Source: an uncultured Acidobacteriia bacterium (lineage in GTDB: Bacteria; Acidobacteriota; Terriglobia; Bryobacterales; Bryobacteraceae). Taken from it: a DNA stretch of 64,000 nt. The translations under genes were made by a program, and so were the position numbers. The stretch covers positions 62,001 through 126,000 of the forward strand of contig CAIKMJ010000046.1 in the NCBI GenBank assembly GCA_903828455.1, given 5' to 3'. Below are positions 1 to 8,695 of the stretch, piece by piece. The notes under the pieces are model-generated. The model did no database searches, was not told the origin of the DNA, and worked only from the letters and a program-made list of their open reading frames with translations. Every line of letters begins with the position of its first letter. Within the stretch, counting starts at the first letter, position 1.

Positions 1-477
1 GTGCGACTGGCTGCCCGACGTGGTGCCCTGATCCGGCGTAAAGCCGGTCTGACAGAAAATCAGCCGGACGTTGCTGAGCGGCACGGAGAGCTCTTCGGCA
101 GCGAGCTGAATCTGGACGGTCCGGATGCCCTGACCGAATTCGCATTTGCCGGAGTAGACAGTGACGATTTCATCGGCGCCGATGGAAACCCAGGAATCGA
201 CCTTCGATGCGTCTACCAGCCCGGTGGGCTGGAGCGGATCGATCGGAGTCGGCGGAGTGGTGGTTTGAGCCGAGGCATGAGTCAGTGAACCGGCGGCGCT
301 GAATCCCACGACGAGAGCTCCGGCAGCTTTGGCGGCGGTCTTAAAGAAGTCACGGCGCGAAGGTGCATTTTCATTCAACGCGGCCAACGCATCGGGCGTC
401 ATGTTCGACTGGTCGAACTGGCCGACGGAACCGGCAAGTTTATCCATTGCGCGTTTTCCAAAGATTGCGGATTTCAT
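1..477 (-). CDS. Molybdopterin-binding large subunit of a xanthine dehydrogenase/IorB-like molybdenum hydroxylase (partial, N-terminal 159 residues)
   Basis: The reading frame runs off the left edge, so only the N-terminus is present. It carries a twin-arginine signal (SRRDFFKTAAKAAGALVVGF, about residues 40-59), then a segment with GKCEFGQGIRT and a PDQGTTSG-like motif typical of the molybdopterin large subunit of aldehyde oxidase/isoquinoline 1-oxidoreductase enzymes. Folded export through Tat fits a cofactor-loaded periplasmic hydroxylase. Its ATG overlaps the stop of the upstream 2Fe-2S subunit gene (ATGA), so the two are translationally coupled. The substrate cannot be told from this fragment. 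Confidence 0.85.
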   Translation of the reverse strand, partial: MKSAIFGKRAMDKLAGSVGQFDQSNMTPDALAALNENAPSRRDFFKTAAKAAGALVVGFSAAGSLTHASAQTTTPPTPIDPLQPTGLVDASKVDSWVSIGADEIVTVYSGKCEFGQGIRTVQIQLAAEELSVPLSNVRLIFCQTGFTPDQGTTSGSQSH

Positions 478-950
478 TGAGTTTTCCCCTGTGCGTAGAG
501 AGAAAGCGCATTCAGCATGCGCGGGTGCGAGTGGCAGCGGCAGAGCAGCGGAGTCTGGCCCAGAGCATTCAGAATCTGCGCGCTGGTGGCGCCGGGATTG
601 GCGTCAATGAAAGCCTTTCCGTAAAGCATGGGGCCGCTCAGACAGAATCCGCACTGCATCGCCTGCTGAGAAATGAAAGCCTGCTGGATCGGATGGGGAT
701 TGGCAAGAGTGCCAAGGCCTTCGATCGAGACGATCGTGCCGCCGGCGGCAGCAGCGATGCCGGTTGTGCAGGAACGGATGGGAGCACCGTTCAGAAGGAC
801 CGTGCAGCAGCCGCATTGACCGAGGCCGCAGCCGAACTTGGGTCCCTGCAGATGGACGTTCTCCTGCAATATGTAGAGCAGTGGTGTGTTGGGGTCGTCG
901 ACGTTCACCGAAACGGAGGCGCCGTTCACGGTCATGGTGTATGTGGCCAT
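474..950 (-). CDS. (2Fe-2S)-binding small subunit of the molybdenum hydroxylase (IorA/CoxS-like)
   Basis: 158 residues, the usual length for this family. The N-terminal plant-type ferredoxin site is C41-x4-C46-x2-C49-x11-C61 (CGLGQCGCC...C). The C-terminal helical domain has the second cluster site C100GFC103 and C137RC139. It passes electrons from the molybdopterin centre of the partner subunit (1-477) to an acceptor. The partner has a Tat signal and this subunit has none, so it is probably carried out as a complex. No FAD subunit is visible in the window, which fits IorAB-type two-subunit enzymes that use a cytochrome acceptor. Confidence 0.92.
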   Translation of the reverse strand: MATYTMTVNGASVSVNVDDPNTPLLYILQENVHLQGPKFGCGLGQCGCCTVLLNGAPIRSCTTGIAAAAGGTIVSIEGLGTLANPHPIQQAFISQQAMQCGFCLSGPMLYGKAFIDANPGATSAQILNALGQTPLLCRCHSHPRMLNALSLYAQGKTQ

Positions 951-1308
951 TCACAATCTCCTTGAAGACAAAAGCAACGGAACTGACTGTCCGGGGAATT
1001 CCCGGGACATGGCATCCCTCCTGAGAGTTAAGGAAGAAAAGACTGCGGTAATCATATCCCCGGGTAAAGTCTTCGTCAATGATGCATTTATAAGGGGCAA
1101 GGACACGTTTAAAATTCAGACAATCACCGCGCTTCCCCCGCTTGCGGCGTCATCGAACACGGCATGGCACGGCCCTTCCGAAGCCAAAACTGCACACGCA
1201 CAACAATCTGCGCCGAGGTGTGTTCAAGCGGTCGGGAAACATAAGGATCGGGAAGTATGATACGCTCCTTCCTAATCGGGGTACCAGAAATTTATTACGG
1301 GACAATTC
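951..1308. other. Divergent intergenic region between hydroxylase and cytochrome cluster
   Basis: 358 bp without a convincing gene. It must hold promoters in both directions. A perfect 10-bp palindrome GGGAATTCCC lies at 994-1003, about 45 bp before the small-subunit start, and could be an operator, but I have no second copy to support that. No riboswitch consensus (for example GEMM) was recognised. Confidence 0.35.
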
Positions 1309-2682
1309 ATGCGGAACTTTAAAAAGACAGTCATCCGGGTTGCGCTCGTCGCAGCAGCTATTGCCACGCCGATCATCTATGCGTATGAATACGGGCCGGA
1401 TCCTGGATATACCGGGGCTCCTGGCGACAACAAGAACGGATGTGTCGCCTCCGGATGTCACGTCGGCACGCCGAATTCGGGGCCCGGTTCGGTGACTATC
1501 ACGGCTTCGGGCGGAACCACTTACGTACCGGGTGGGCCGGCCCAGACAATTTCGGTGAAAATCACCGACGCAACCGAGAAGAAATACGGCTTTGAGCTTA
1601 CCGCGCGAGTGGACAGCAACCCCACAACGCTCGCGGCCGGAGTTCTGGCGTCCACGGATGCACTCACACAGGTGGTCTGCACCGACGGTTCCATTTCACC
1701 GGCAGCCGGCTGCCCGGCAAAATCGGGCGGTACCCTGCAATGGATCGAGCATACGCTCGCGGGCTACAACAAAAGCGCCACGTCGCCGAGCTATACGTAT
1801 ACGTTCAACTGGACTCCGCCCGCAACGAACGTGGGCACTGTTACGCTTTACGCCGCAGGGAACGCTGTGACGGGCGCGCTGGTGGTAACCGGAACGCACG
1901 ATTATCTGACTTCGCTGAAGCTCTCGCCGGCAGCTGCGAATCCGAATGCTCCGACGATTTTGTCCGGTGGCGTCAATCCACTGAACAGTTCCGCGACAAC
2001 CATCCAGCCCGGCGCATGGACACAGATATTCGGGACCAACCTGGCGTCGGCGCTCACGCTCTGGAAGGGAGACTTCGCGACCACGCTCGGTGGCACCACG
2101 GTGTCGGTGAACGGCAAGCCGGCGTCGCTGTATTTTGTGAGCCCCACGCAGATTAACTTCCAGGCGCCCAACGATACTGCGACAGGCAGTGTGCCGGTGG
2201 TGGTTACAACGCCGAACGGCACAGCGACATCGACGGTGACGCTGGGAACGGTCGGGCCGTCGTTTCTTCTGCTGGACAACAAGCATGTGACCGGAATTAT
2301 TTTGCGCAGCAACGGGTCGGGCGCGTACGGTGGCGGAGGTTACGACATCATTGGCCCCACAGGAAGCTCGCTGGGATTCGGCACGGTCGCGGCAAAAGCG
2401 GGCGATGTGGTGGAGCTTTATGCGGTCGGCTTCGGCCCCACGAATCCGGTGATGCCCTCCGGCCAGGCGCTGGCAGCCGGCCAATTCGGGACGGCGACGA
2501 GCCCAATCACAATTCTGATAAACAACAAGCCAGTGACGCCGTCATTTGCCGGCATCACGCTGGCTGGCTTGTATCAGATCAATCTGACGATTCCCAGCGG
2601 GCTGGGCACCGGCGATGTTCCGATCGTCGGCAGCGTGGCTGGCGTGCAGACCCCGTCGGGCTTCGTGATCAGCCTGCAATAA
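1309..2682 (+). CDS. Secreted CX4CH-motif protein with Reeler/choice-of-anchor-V-like N-domain and TIGR03437 C-terminal domain
   Basis: 457 residues. A signal peptide ends near residue 25, followed by GYTGAPGD and a single C45-VASG-C50-H51 motif, then a beta-rich domain resembling choice-of-anchor V/Reeler-type domains. The C-terminal half (about residue 222 onward) matches the Solibacter C-terminal domain TIGR03437 (PASLYFVSPTQINFQAP). Choice-of-anchor-V proteins usually carry CxxCH; here four residues separate the cysteines, a spacing known in some c-type haem sites, so it may bind one haem or a metal. A paralogue with the same motif at the same residue numbers lies at 3078-4457, next to a decaheme cytochrome. 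ATG chosen with GGGA seven bases upstream. Confidence 0.8.
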   Translation: MRNFKKTVIRVALVAAAIATPIIYAYEYGPDPGYTGAPGDNKNGCVASGCHVGTPNSGPGSVTITASGGTTYVPGGPAQTISVKITDATEKKYGFELTARVDSNPTTLAAGVLASTDALTQVVCTDGSISPAAGCPAKSGGTLQWIEHTLAGYNKSATSPSYTYTFNWTPPATNVGTVTLYAAGNAVTGALVVTGTHDYLTSLKLSPAAANPNAPTILSGGVNPLNSSATTIQPGAWTQIFGTNLASALTLWKGDFATTLGGTTVSVNGKPASLYFVSPTQINFQAPNDTATGSVPVVVTTPNGTATSTVTLGTVGPSFLLLDNKHVTGIILRSNGSGAYGGGGYDIIGPTGSSLGFGTVAAKAGDVVELYAVGFGPTNPVMPSGQALAAGQFGTATSPITILINNKPVTPSFAGITLAGLYQINLTIPSGLGTGDVPIVGSVAGVQTPSGFVISLQ

Positions 2683-3077
2683 ATTAAACGCGGGCGGACC
2701 GGCATTCTCCGCTTCCGAAGGCTCTCCTCGCGATGCAGCATCGCGGCCCGGAGTCGAACGCGGAAGTTGAACTTGCCGGTCCGCCGCATTTGCGCGGTCG
2801 AGCTTTTCAGGACGATTCCGTGCGAGCCCGCCGCGCAGGAATTCGTGGCCGGAAGAGCAACAGCCCCGGGCCGCGACGGCCGCCGGGATTCGTCGCCGAA
2901 ACAGCCTTATTACACTAAACAAATGTCTGGCCCCTCATGGGGACAGGACTGCGTCCGGCTGCGAGACAACTGAATCCTGCTCGATCTTCAGAACCGGGAA
3001 ACCCATCTTCAGCTGCGTTCGTCGGTCATAGATAACTCCAACACAACAATGGGAAGGAAGGTCCGTTCGGAATTTTG
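2683..3077. other. Intergenic spacer between the two CX4CH paralogues
   Basis: 395 bp with no convincing gene. The first third is taken up by the inverted-repeat element at 2693-2785. The rest (2786-3077) must hold the leader and probably a promoter for the three-gene cytochrome operon starting at 3078. GGGAAGGAAG at about 3051-3060 is purine-rich but 17 bases from the ATG, so it is a poor ribosome-binding site. Confidence 0.35.
2693..2785. repeat. Nested inverted-repeat element (about 93 bp)
   Basis: Outer arms GGCGGACCGGCA (2693-2704) and TGCCGGTCCGCC (2774-2785) are perfect 12-bp complements. Inside them is a perfect hairpin CGCGATGC-A-GCATCGCG (2729-2745). A shorter CTTCCG/CGGAAG pair lies between arms and centre. 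It starts 11 bp after the stop at 2682. It could be a factor-dependent terminator, an mRNA-stability structure or a small non-autonomous mobile element; no U tract follows. Confidence 0.6.
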
Positions 3078-4457
3078 ATGAGGCGCGACAAGAAAGTATT
3101 TCTGCGTTTTTTGCTGGCTGCAGGCGCGATTGCGACGCCAATCGTTTATGGATACGAGTTTGGACCGCCTCCCGGATATTCCGGCGCTCCCGGCGACAAT
3201 GCCAGCGGCTGCGCGGCAAACGGCTGCCACGGCGGGGCGATCAGTCCAAAATTTACGGGCTCGGTCTCGATCACCGCTTCCGGCGGTACCAACTACATCC
3301 CGGGGCAGGCTCAGACGATCACCGTAACGGTTACGGATTCCGCCCAAAAAGGTTATGGCTTCGAGATGACGGCAAAGGCCACCGGAACGAATTCGGCCGG
3401 ACTGCTGACCGCCGGCAGCGACGGCTATACCCAGGTGATCTGCGCGGATGGTTCAGTGTCGCCGGCAGCCGGATGTCCGGCATCCCGCGGCAGCACCCAG
3501 CAGTGGGTCGAACACACCCTGGCCGGCTGGGAGAGCAGTGGCACTCCGCCAAGCCACTCGTTTAAGTTCACGTGGACACCGCCGGCTACCGCTTCCGGCA
3601 CCATTACTTTCTACGCAGCCGGTAATGCCGTGGCGAATGCCGCGCCACCTGCCAATGATAAGGGCGCTCACACGTATTTCACGAACCTCGCGCTGACGCC
3701 GGCCGCGGCCAACCCGAATGCGCCGGCAATTACGCCGGGCGGCATCAATCCGCTGTACAGCACGGCGACGACGATTCAGCCCGGCGCGTGGGCGCAGATG
3801 TACGGCACGAACCTGGGTCCCACCGGAACCACGTTGTGGAAAGGCGATTTCGCCACCACACTCGGCGGCACTTCCGTAACGGTGAACGGCAAACCCGCAT
3901 CCCTTTACTTCGTCAGCCCCACGCAGCTGAACTTCCAGGCGCCAAACGACACGGCAACGGGCAGTGTCCCGGTGGTTGTCACAACGCCGAATGGAACGGC
4001 AAGTGCGATCGTTACGCTTGGCGCCGTGGCACCGTCATTTCTCGTGCTGGACGGCAAGCATGTCACCGGAATCATTTTGCGCAGTGACGGCTCGGGCGCA
4101 TACGGCGGCGGGAGCTATGACATTATTGGCCCCACCGGAAACTCACTCGGGTACGCCACCGTGGCAGCCAAAGCGGGCGATTCGGTGGAGTTGTTCGGCG
4201 TTGGCTTTGGTCCCACCAACCCCGCCCTGCCTTCCGGACAGGCTCTGGCCGCGGGCCAGTACGGCACAGCGACGCTGCCGCTCACTCTTCTGATCAACAA
4301 CCAAAATGTGATACCTTCTTTCGCAGGTGTCACGCAGGCCGGTCTGTACCAGATCAATCTGACGATTCCAGGCGGCCTGGGAACGGGAGACGTTTCGCTG
4401 GCCGGGACAGTCGCGGGCACTCAAACGCCGGCGGGGGTTGTGATCAGCCTGCAATAA
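3078..4457 (+). CDS. Secreted CX4CH-motif protein, paralogue of 1309-2682, with TIGR03437 C-terminal domain
   Basis: 459 residues from the ATG at 3078 (a TTG directly before it at 3075 is an alternative). Same architecture as the paralogue: signal peptide ending near residue 25, GYSGAPGD, C45-AANG-C50-H51, a beta-rich Reeler-like domain, and the TIGR03437 domain over roughly the last 230 residues. The C-terminal halves of the two are close to identical over long stretches, the N-domains less so. The stop lies 6 bp before the decaheme cytochrome gene, so this copy is in one operon with the cytochrome and porin. I infer a surface or periplasmic partner of the electron conduit; haem binding by CX4CH is not proven. 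Confidence 0.82.
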   Translation: MRRDKKVFLRFLLAAGAIATPIVYGYEFGPPPGYSGAPGDNASGCAANGCHGGAISPKFTGSVSITASGGTNYIPGQAQTITVTVTDSAQKGYGFEMTAKATGTNSAGLLTAGSDGYTQVICADGSVSPAAGCPASRGSTQQWVEHTLAGWESSGTPPSHSFKFTWTPPATASGTITFYAAGNAVANAAPPANDKGAHTYFTNLALTPAAANPNAPAITPGGINPLYSTATTIQPGAWAQMYGTNLGPTGTTLWKGDFATTLGGTSVTVNGKPASLYFVSPTQLNFQAPNDTATGSVPVVVTTPNGTASAIVTLGAVAPSFLVLDGKHVTGIILRSDGSGAYGGGSYDIIGPTGNSLGYATVAAKAGDSVELFGVGFGPTNPALPSGQALAAGQYGTATLPLTLLINNQNVIPSFAGVTQAGLYQINLTIPGGLGTGDVSLAGTVAGTQTPAGVVISLQ

Positions 4458-4463
4458 AAACTT

Positions 4464-5429
4464 ATGCTCAAGTGGATTGGCATTCTCGCGCTTCCGCTCG
4501 CACTGTGCGCGCAGGCAACTGCGCCACAGGCGGCGGCGCCGCAGACTGCAGCGCCTCAGGCTGCGGCCAGCGGACCGAATCATTATGTCGGGTCGGCAGT
4601 TTGTAAAACCTGCCATCCCGACGTGACGCTGAATTTCTATAAGAACCCGCACTACAAGAGCGTCGCGTCGGGGAAGGAAGCGCCGGAAAAGACCGGCTGC
4701 GAGGGATGCCACGGAGCGGGCGGAAATCATGTTGCGGCGCGCGGCGGCAAGATGACCATTCCACACGCGTTTTCGCAGATGACGCCGAAGCAGGTGCTGG
4801 ACGACTGCCTGCAGTGCCATTCGAAGGATATCTCGAAGGCCAACATTCAGCGTTCGATTCACACCGAATCGGATGTGGTCTGCAGCAACTGCCATTCGAT
4901 CCACAAGCCGGCCACGCCGAAGTTCCTGCTGACGAAAGTGCAGCGCGAGCTTTGCTACGACTGCCACCAGTCCGTACGGGCACAGTTCGATATGCCGGTG
5001 AAGCACCGGGTGAACGAAGGCGCGGTGCAGTGTTCGGACTGCCACAATCCGCACGGAACTTTTGCGTCGACCTGGTCGACCGGCCTGAATTCCCGCATGG
5101 TGGATCAGAGCCCCGGGGGCGAAGAGGCATGCGTGAAGTGCCATCAGGAAAAGCGCGGGCCGTTCGTCTACGAACACGCGGCGATCCGGGTGGGCGGTTG
5201 CGAGACCTGCCATTCGCCGCACGGCTCCATGTACAGCAAATTGCTGCGGCGGCCGGTGGTTTACACGCTCTGTCTTGAATGCCACAACGGCGCGGGCAGC
5301 GGCGTTTCGGCGGCGGGCGTGCTGGGGCAGTCGAGCGCGCACAACATGCTCGATCCGCGCTTCCAGAACTGCACTCTGTGCCATTCGCGTATTCACGGCT
5401 CGAATTCAGACGCAAACCTGCTGAGGTAA
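4464..5429 (+). CDS. DmsE/MtrA-family decaheme c-type cytochrome
   Basis: 321 residues with a signal peptide (cleavage probably near residue 17-18) and an Ala/Pro/Gln-rich linker to about residue 36. Ten CxxCH haem sites begin at C47, C79, C115, C140, C164, C190, C223, C246, C270 and C303. Extra histidines between motifs can serve as distal ligands, giving a bis-His wire. Size and haem count match periplasmic MtrA/PioA/DmsE decahemes, which plug a porin and move electrons across the outer membrane. The gene sits 6 bp after a CX4CH protein gene and 7 bp before the porin gene. The Cys in LALC of the signal is not a good lipobox. Confidence 0.92.
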   Translation: MLKWIGILALPLALCAQATAPQAAAPQTAAPQAAASGPNHYVGSAVCKTCHPDVTLNFYKNPHYKSVASGKEAPEKTGCEGCHGAGGNHVAARGGKMTIPHAFSQMTPKQVLDDCLQCHSKDISKANIQRSIHTESDVVCSNCHSIHKPATPKFLLTKVQRELCYDCHQSVRAQFDMPVKHRVNEGAVQCSDCHNPHGTFASTWSTGLNSRMVDQSPGGEEACVKCHQEKRGPFVYEHAAIRVGGCETCHSPHGSMYSKLLRRPVVYTLCLECHNGAGSGVSAAGVLGQSSAHNMLDPRFQNCTLCHSRIHGSNSDANLLR

Positions 5430-5436
5430 GAACAGA

Positions 5437-7455
5437 ATGAGAAGACTTCTGATTCCGGTACTGTTCTCGGTCTGCGCCGCTGCGTACGTGCAGGAACTGG
5501 CAGCACAGGAGACCATTGCGCCCACCACGGGCGAGCGGGTGGGAAGTGCGCGCGGCGAAAACGTCGGCGCCTACAACGTGGTGCAGTCGTGGGAATTCGG
5601 CTACCGCTATGCGACGGTCGGCGGCGACGACGGCAAGTACCGCAGCGACGTAAACTACGGGCGCGGCGTTCGGCTGCTTTCCAGTTCACTGACCGTAAAC
5701 TCGAAGGACGGACACGGCAAGTGGTTCGACGAAATCGTCCTGACGACGCAGGGCCTCGGAAACGATCCCTATGAGTCGGCCATTCTGCGCGTGCAGAAGA
5801 ACCGGATCTATCGCTACGACATGACGTGGCGGCTCAACGATTACTACAATCCCGGGCTGACAACTGCGCTCGGTCTGCATCTGCAGAATACAAGCCAGCG
5901 CTGGCAGGATCATGAACTGACGCTTTTTCCGCAGAGCAAATTCCGGATTCACGCCGGATACGGACACAATAAAGAAGATGGCCCGGCGCTGTCCACCGTC
6001 AATCTTTTCGAGAATGAACGCGGCGATATTTTCACCCTGTTCAGCAACGTGCGGCGCGAATACAACTCCTACCGGATCGGCGTGGATGGCGAGTGGATGG
6101 GCATCCGCATGTCGGTCCTGCGTCGCTGGGAATTCTATAAGGAAGATACACCGTATTCGCTCGGCGGGCCGGGCGCGGGCCTGAACCCGACTGACGCCAC
6201 GACGCTGACGCAATATTATCGGTCTTCGCCCATTCATGGCGATACGCCTTCCTGGCTGGGAATCATTTCGAGCGAGCGCAGGCTTGTCGCCTTCAACGGA
6301 AGAATTTCCTACGCGGGTGGAACCCGCAACTTCGTTCAGAACGAATCCCCGGCGGGCACGGGACTCGGCGGAGCCGAAAGCTACGTGGTTCTCACCTACG
6401 GAAACGCAAAGCGTCCGACGCTGGTGGGCGATTTCAACGTCGCGGTGTTTCCTGCCGGGCGCTGGACGATCACGAATAATACGTCTGTCTCCAACCAGCG
6501 CATCGTCGGCGATTCGACCTACGAGCAGTTCAGCCTTTCCACTCTGAACGTGACGCTGCTGAATTTCCAGTTCCTCGGAGTCCGGCTGATTACGAATTCC
6601 ACCGACGTGCGTTTCCGCGCCACGAAGAAGTTGAGTGTTTTTGCCGGCTACCGCTATTCCAACCGTGAGATCCGCTCGATCCAATCGTCTTCAGATCCAA
6701 CTACGCCGTTTGAAAATACTCTGAACTCGCAGGTGAACATGATCCACGCCGGCGCGTTCGGACTGAACTGGACCATCGCCCAGCCCCTGCGGCTGCACGT
6801 TGCGGCGGAGGTCGGCCACAGCGACAATCCGTTCACGTCGATCGATCCGGCCAACTATCACACGATTGACGCGCGCCTGCAGTACCGCAAGAAGGCATTG
6901 TCCGGCGCGGCGGGATACAAGCAGAATTACAACAACAACTCGATGACGCTGACCTCCTACAGCTCTCACTCGCGGAACTATTTCGCGAATGGATCCTGGG
7001 CGGCGAACAGTTGGTTCTCCATCGATGCGGGATACAACAGGTTGCATCTCGATACGGCGGGCGGCCTGCTTTTCTTTGGCGGCCTGCCGCGCTCAACGCA
7101 GCAGACGGGCACATCGGTGTATCTGAGCAACATCCACGCTGGAAACCTCGGTGCGCGCGTGGCGATTCGCGGACGGGCTGACGTGTACGTGGGCTACAAC
7201 ATCACGCGGGACGCGGGCGACGGACGCGGCTCGCTGCAGACGCCGGGCACGGTATCGGCCCTGCTTTATAACGTGCAGACGTTCCCGCTGAGCTTTGAAT
7301 CGCCGATGGCGCGGCTGTCCATCCGGGTAACCGACAAAATCAAGTGGAACGCCGGATATCAGTATTACGGCTACCATCAGGACTTCGCGGTCAATTCGGT
7401 GCTGCAGAATTATCATGCCCACACCGGCTATACGAGCCTGCTGTGGGCGTTCTGA
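5437..7455 (+). CDS. MtrB/PioB-like outer-membrane beta-barrel porin partner of the decaheme cytochrome
   Basis: 672 residues: signal peptide (cleavage probably after LAAQ near residue 24), then alternating amphipathic strands rich in Tyr, Arg and Asn (for example WEFGYRYATVGGDDGKYRSD), ending in Phe as most outer-membrane barrels do (SLLWAF). The length fits the roughly 650-700-residue MtrB/PioB family that sheathes a decaheme cytochrome. The start lies 7 bp after the decaheme stop. The identification rests on length, barrel pattern and gene context; only a profile search would confirm the family. No N-terminal CxxC, which marks shewanella MtrB, is present. Confidence 0.8.
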   Translation: MRRLLIPVLFSVCAAAYVQELAAQETIAPTTGERVGSARGENVGAYNVVQSWEFGYRYATVGGDDGKYRSDVNYGRGVRLLSSSLTVNSKDGHGKWFDEIVLTTQGLGNDPYESAILRVQKNRIYRYDMTWRLNDYYNPGLTTALGLHLQNTSQRWQDHELTLFPQSKFRIHAGYGHNKEDGPALSTVNLFENERGDIFTLFSNVRREYNSYRIGVDGEWMGIRMSVLRRWEFYKEDTPYSLGGPGAGLNPTDATTLTQYYRSSPIHGDTPSWLGIISSERRLVAFNGRISYAGGTRNFVQNESPAGTGLGGAESYVVLTYGNAKRPTLVGDFNVAVFPAGRWTITNNTSVSNQRIVGDSTYEQFSLSTLNVTLLNFQFLGVRLITNSTDVRFRATKKLSVFAGYRYSNREIRSIQSSSDPTTPFENTLNSQVNMIHAGAFGLNWTIAQPLRLHVAAEVGHSDNPFTSIDPANYHTIDARLQYRKKALSGAAGYKQNYNNNSMTLTSYSSHSRNYFANGSWAANSWFSIDAGYNRLHLDTAGGLLFFGGLPRSTQQTGTSVYLSNIHAGNLGARVAIRGRADVYVGYNITRDAGDGRGSLQTPGTVSALLYNVQTFPLSFESPMARLSIRVTDKIKWNAGYQYYGYHQDFAVNSVLQNYHAHTGYTSLLWAF

Positions 7456-7467
7456 GCGCACCGCCGG

Positions 7468-8517
7468 TTACTTCGCTTCGCCGAACAGAAACGACTGCGG
7501 GCCGCCGATCTGCAGCAGCAGTCCGAGGTCGTCGCCGAGAAACCAGGCCGACTTCCAGCGCTTGCCGTCGAATTCCATAAAGCCGATCTCCCACGAACTG
7601 ACCCGGGCGTTGGATGGCGGCATGCCGAACAGGCTTTTGGTGTTGGTGGCGGACAGGCGGAACTGCATCATCACGTTGTCACCCTCGGCAAGGGCGTAGC
7701 CGATACGATCGCGGCGGTCGGGAAATGCGTCGCCGAACTTCGTGGCCGTGCGGCCCAGTTCAACCGAGCGGTCGATCAGATGTTTGGCGCCGCTGCGCAG
7801 ATACTCATCGTAGGGCGCGCCGGGGCGGTCCGGCAGAATTCCCGCGGGACGGTTTGCCGATTTGTACGCCGCAACCATGACTTTGTTGTGATACGCCGGC
7901 GTGTCCGCCGGATGCGCGAGCAGTTCGTTCAGGACGTCGTTGCCGTCCCGGGTGTCGTCGAGAATCGGCGGAACGTTCATCCGCCCGTCGCTGCGGGCAG
8001 GCAGACGCGAACCGAGCTGCATCAGCAGTCCTGCTTCATCAGCCATGAACCAGCCTTCCACGATCTTCTGATTCGCCACGCGGAAGACGGCAACTTCGTT
8101 AATGTCGAAACTCTTGCCGGTAGCGGGGATGCCGAACAAATTCCCTTTATGCGTCCCCTGAATGCGGGTCACCGCGCCGACCAGGTCGCCGTCGGCGATC
8201 AGGTGCTCAATCGTATCCGTGCGGTCCGGAAACACAGTTCGCAGCGGCTGCCCGAGCGCGGCGAGTTGCGAACCGGCGGCATTGCTTTCAAGATTCTGAA
8301 ACTCGGCCCGCAATTGCTTGTACGCCGGAGCCTGCGACGCCTCGCGAACCGCGGCGAAGCCCGCCTTCCCCTGTTCTTCGAGGTAACGTTTCACAACCGC
8401 TTTATTGCGGGCCTGAACCGAGTCCTGTGCCCACGCACCGCGCGGAGTGCCCAGGACCAAGCCGGCTGCGGCTCCCGCGCCGAGGCTGCTTTTCAGAAAT
8501 GTGCGTCGTGTCGCCAT
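7468..8517 (-). CDS. Tat-exported protein with two tandem SnoaL-like (NTF2-fold ester cyclase) domains
   Basis: 349 residues. The N-terminus MATRRTFLKSSLGAGAAAG is a twin-arginine signal, with cleavage probably after AWA near residue 30. Two related halves follow: one with FPDRTDTIEHLIADGD...GIPATGKSFDINEV...GWFMADEAGLLMQLG, the second with FPDRRDRIGYALAEGD...GMPPSNARVSSWEIG...AWFLGDDLGLLLQIG. Both resemble SnoaL-like polyketide-cyclase/ester-cyclase folds, so this is a tandem duplication. Catalysis is unproven; such exported copies may bind small molecules. The gene converges on the porin gene with only 12 bp between stops. Confidence 0.75.
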   Translation of the reverse strand: MATRRTFLKSSLGAGAAAGLVLGTPRGAWAQDSVQARNKAVVKRYLEEQGKAGFAAVREASQAPAYKQLRAEFQNLESNAAGSQLAALGQPLRTVFPDRTDTIEHLIADGDLVGAVTRIQGTHKGNLFGIPATGKSFDINEVAVFRVANQKIVEGWFMADEAGLLMQLGSRLPARSDGRMNVPPILDDTRDGNDVLNELLAHPADTPAYHNKVMVAAYKSANRPAGILPDRPGAPYDEYLRSGAKHLIDRSVELGRTATKFGDAFPDRRDRIGYALAEGDNVMMQFRLSATNTKSLFGMPPSNARVSSWEIGFMEFDGKRWKSAWFLGDDLGLLLQIGGPQSFLFGEAK

Positions 8518-8625
8518 GGCGATCCCCCCTTACGGTCCGCGGCGAGCCAGCTCGCCAGCGTGTGTATTGTATTACAACTGAGCGGAGTGGAACGGGGTCG
8601 CGTGGCTGTTTGTCGGCACGGATAT

Positions 8626-8653
8626 TTATCGGCGGATGCTTATCGGCGGATGC
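8626..8653. repeat. 14-bp direct repeat, two exact copies
   Basis: TTATCGGCGGATGC occurs at 8626-8639 and again at 8640-8653, in the 178-bp gap between the SnoaL protein start and the Hsp70 stop. One of several short tandem duplications in the window. Confidence 0.8.
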
Positions 8654-8695
8654 TTCGCGCGCCGGCGCTCGATCGCGGCCAGCCGGACCGATGCC

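Noticed and set aside
1165-1179. Sigma-54-like -24/-12 element upstream of the first CX4CH gene (TGGCACGGCCCTTCC)
   Set aside because: The -12 half lacks the GC dinucleotide, and it lies about 130 bp before the start with no other support.
951-1308. c-di-GMP (GEMM) riboswitch before the cytochrome cluster
   Set aside because: Such switches precede multihaem cytochromes in some bacteria, but I could not find the conserved GEMM core or its two stems in this gap or in 2786-3077.
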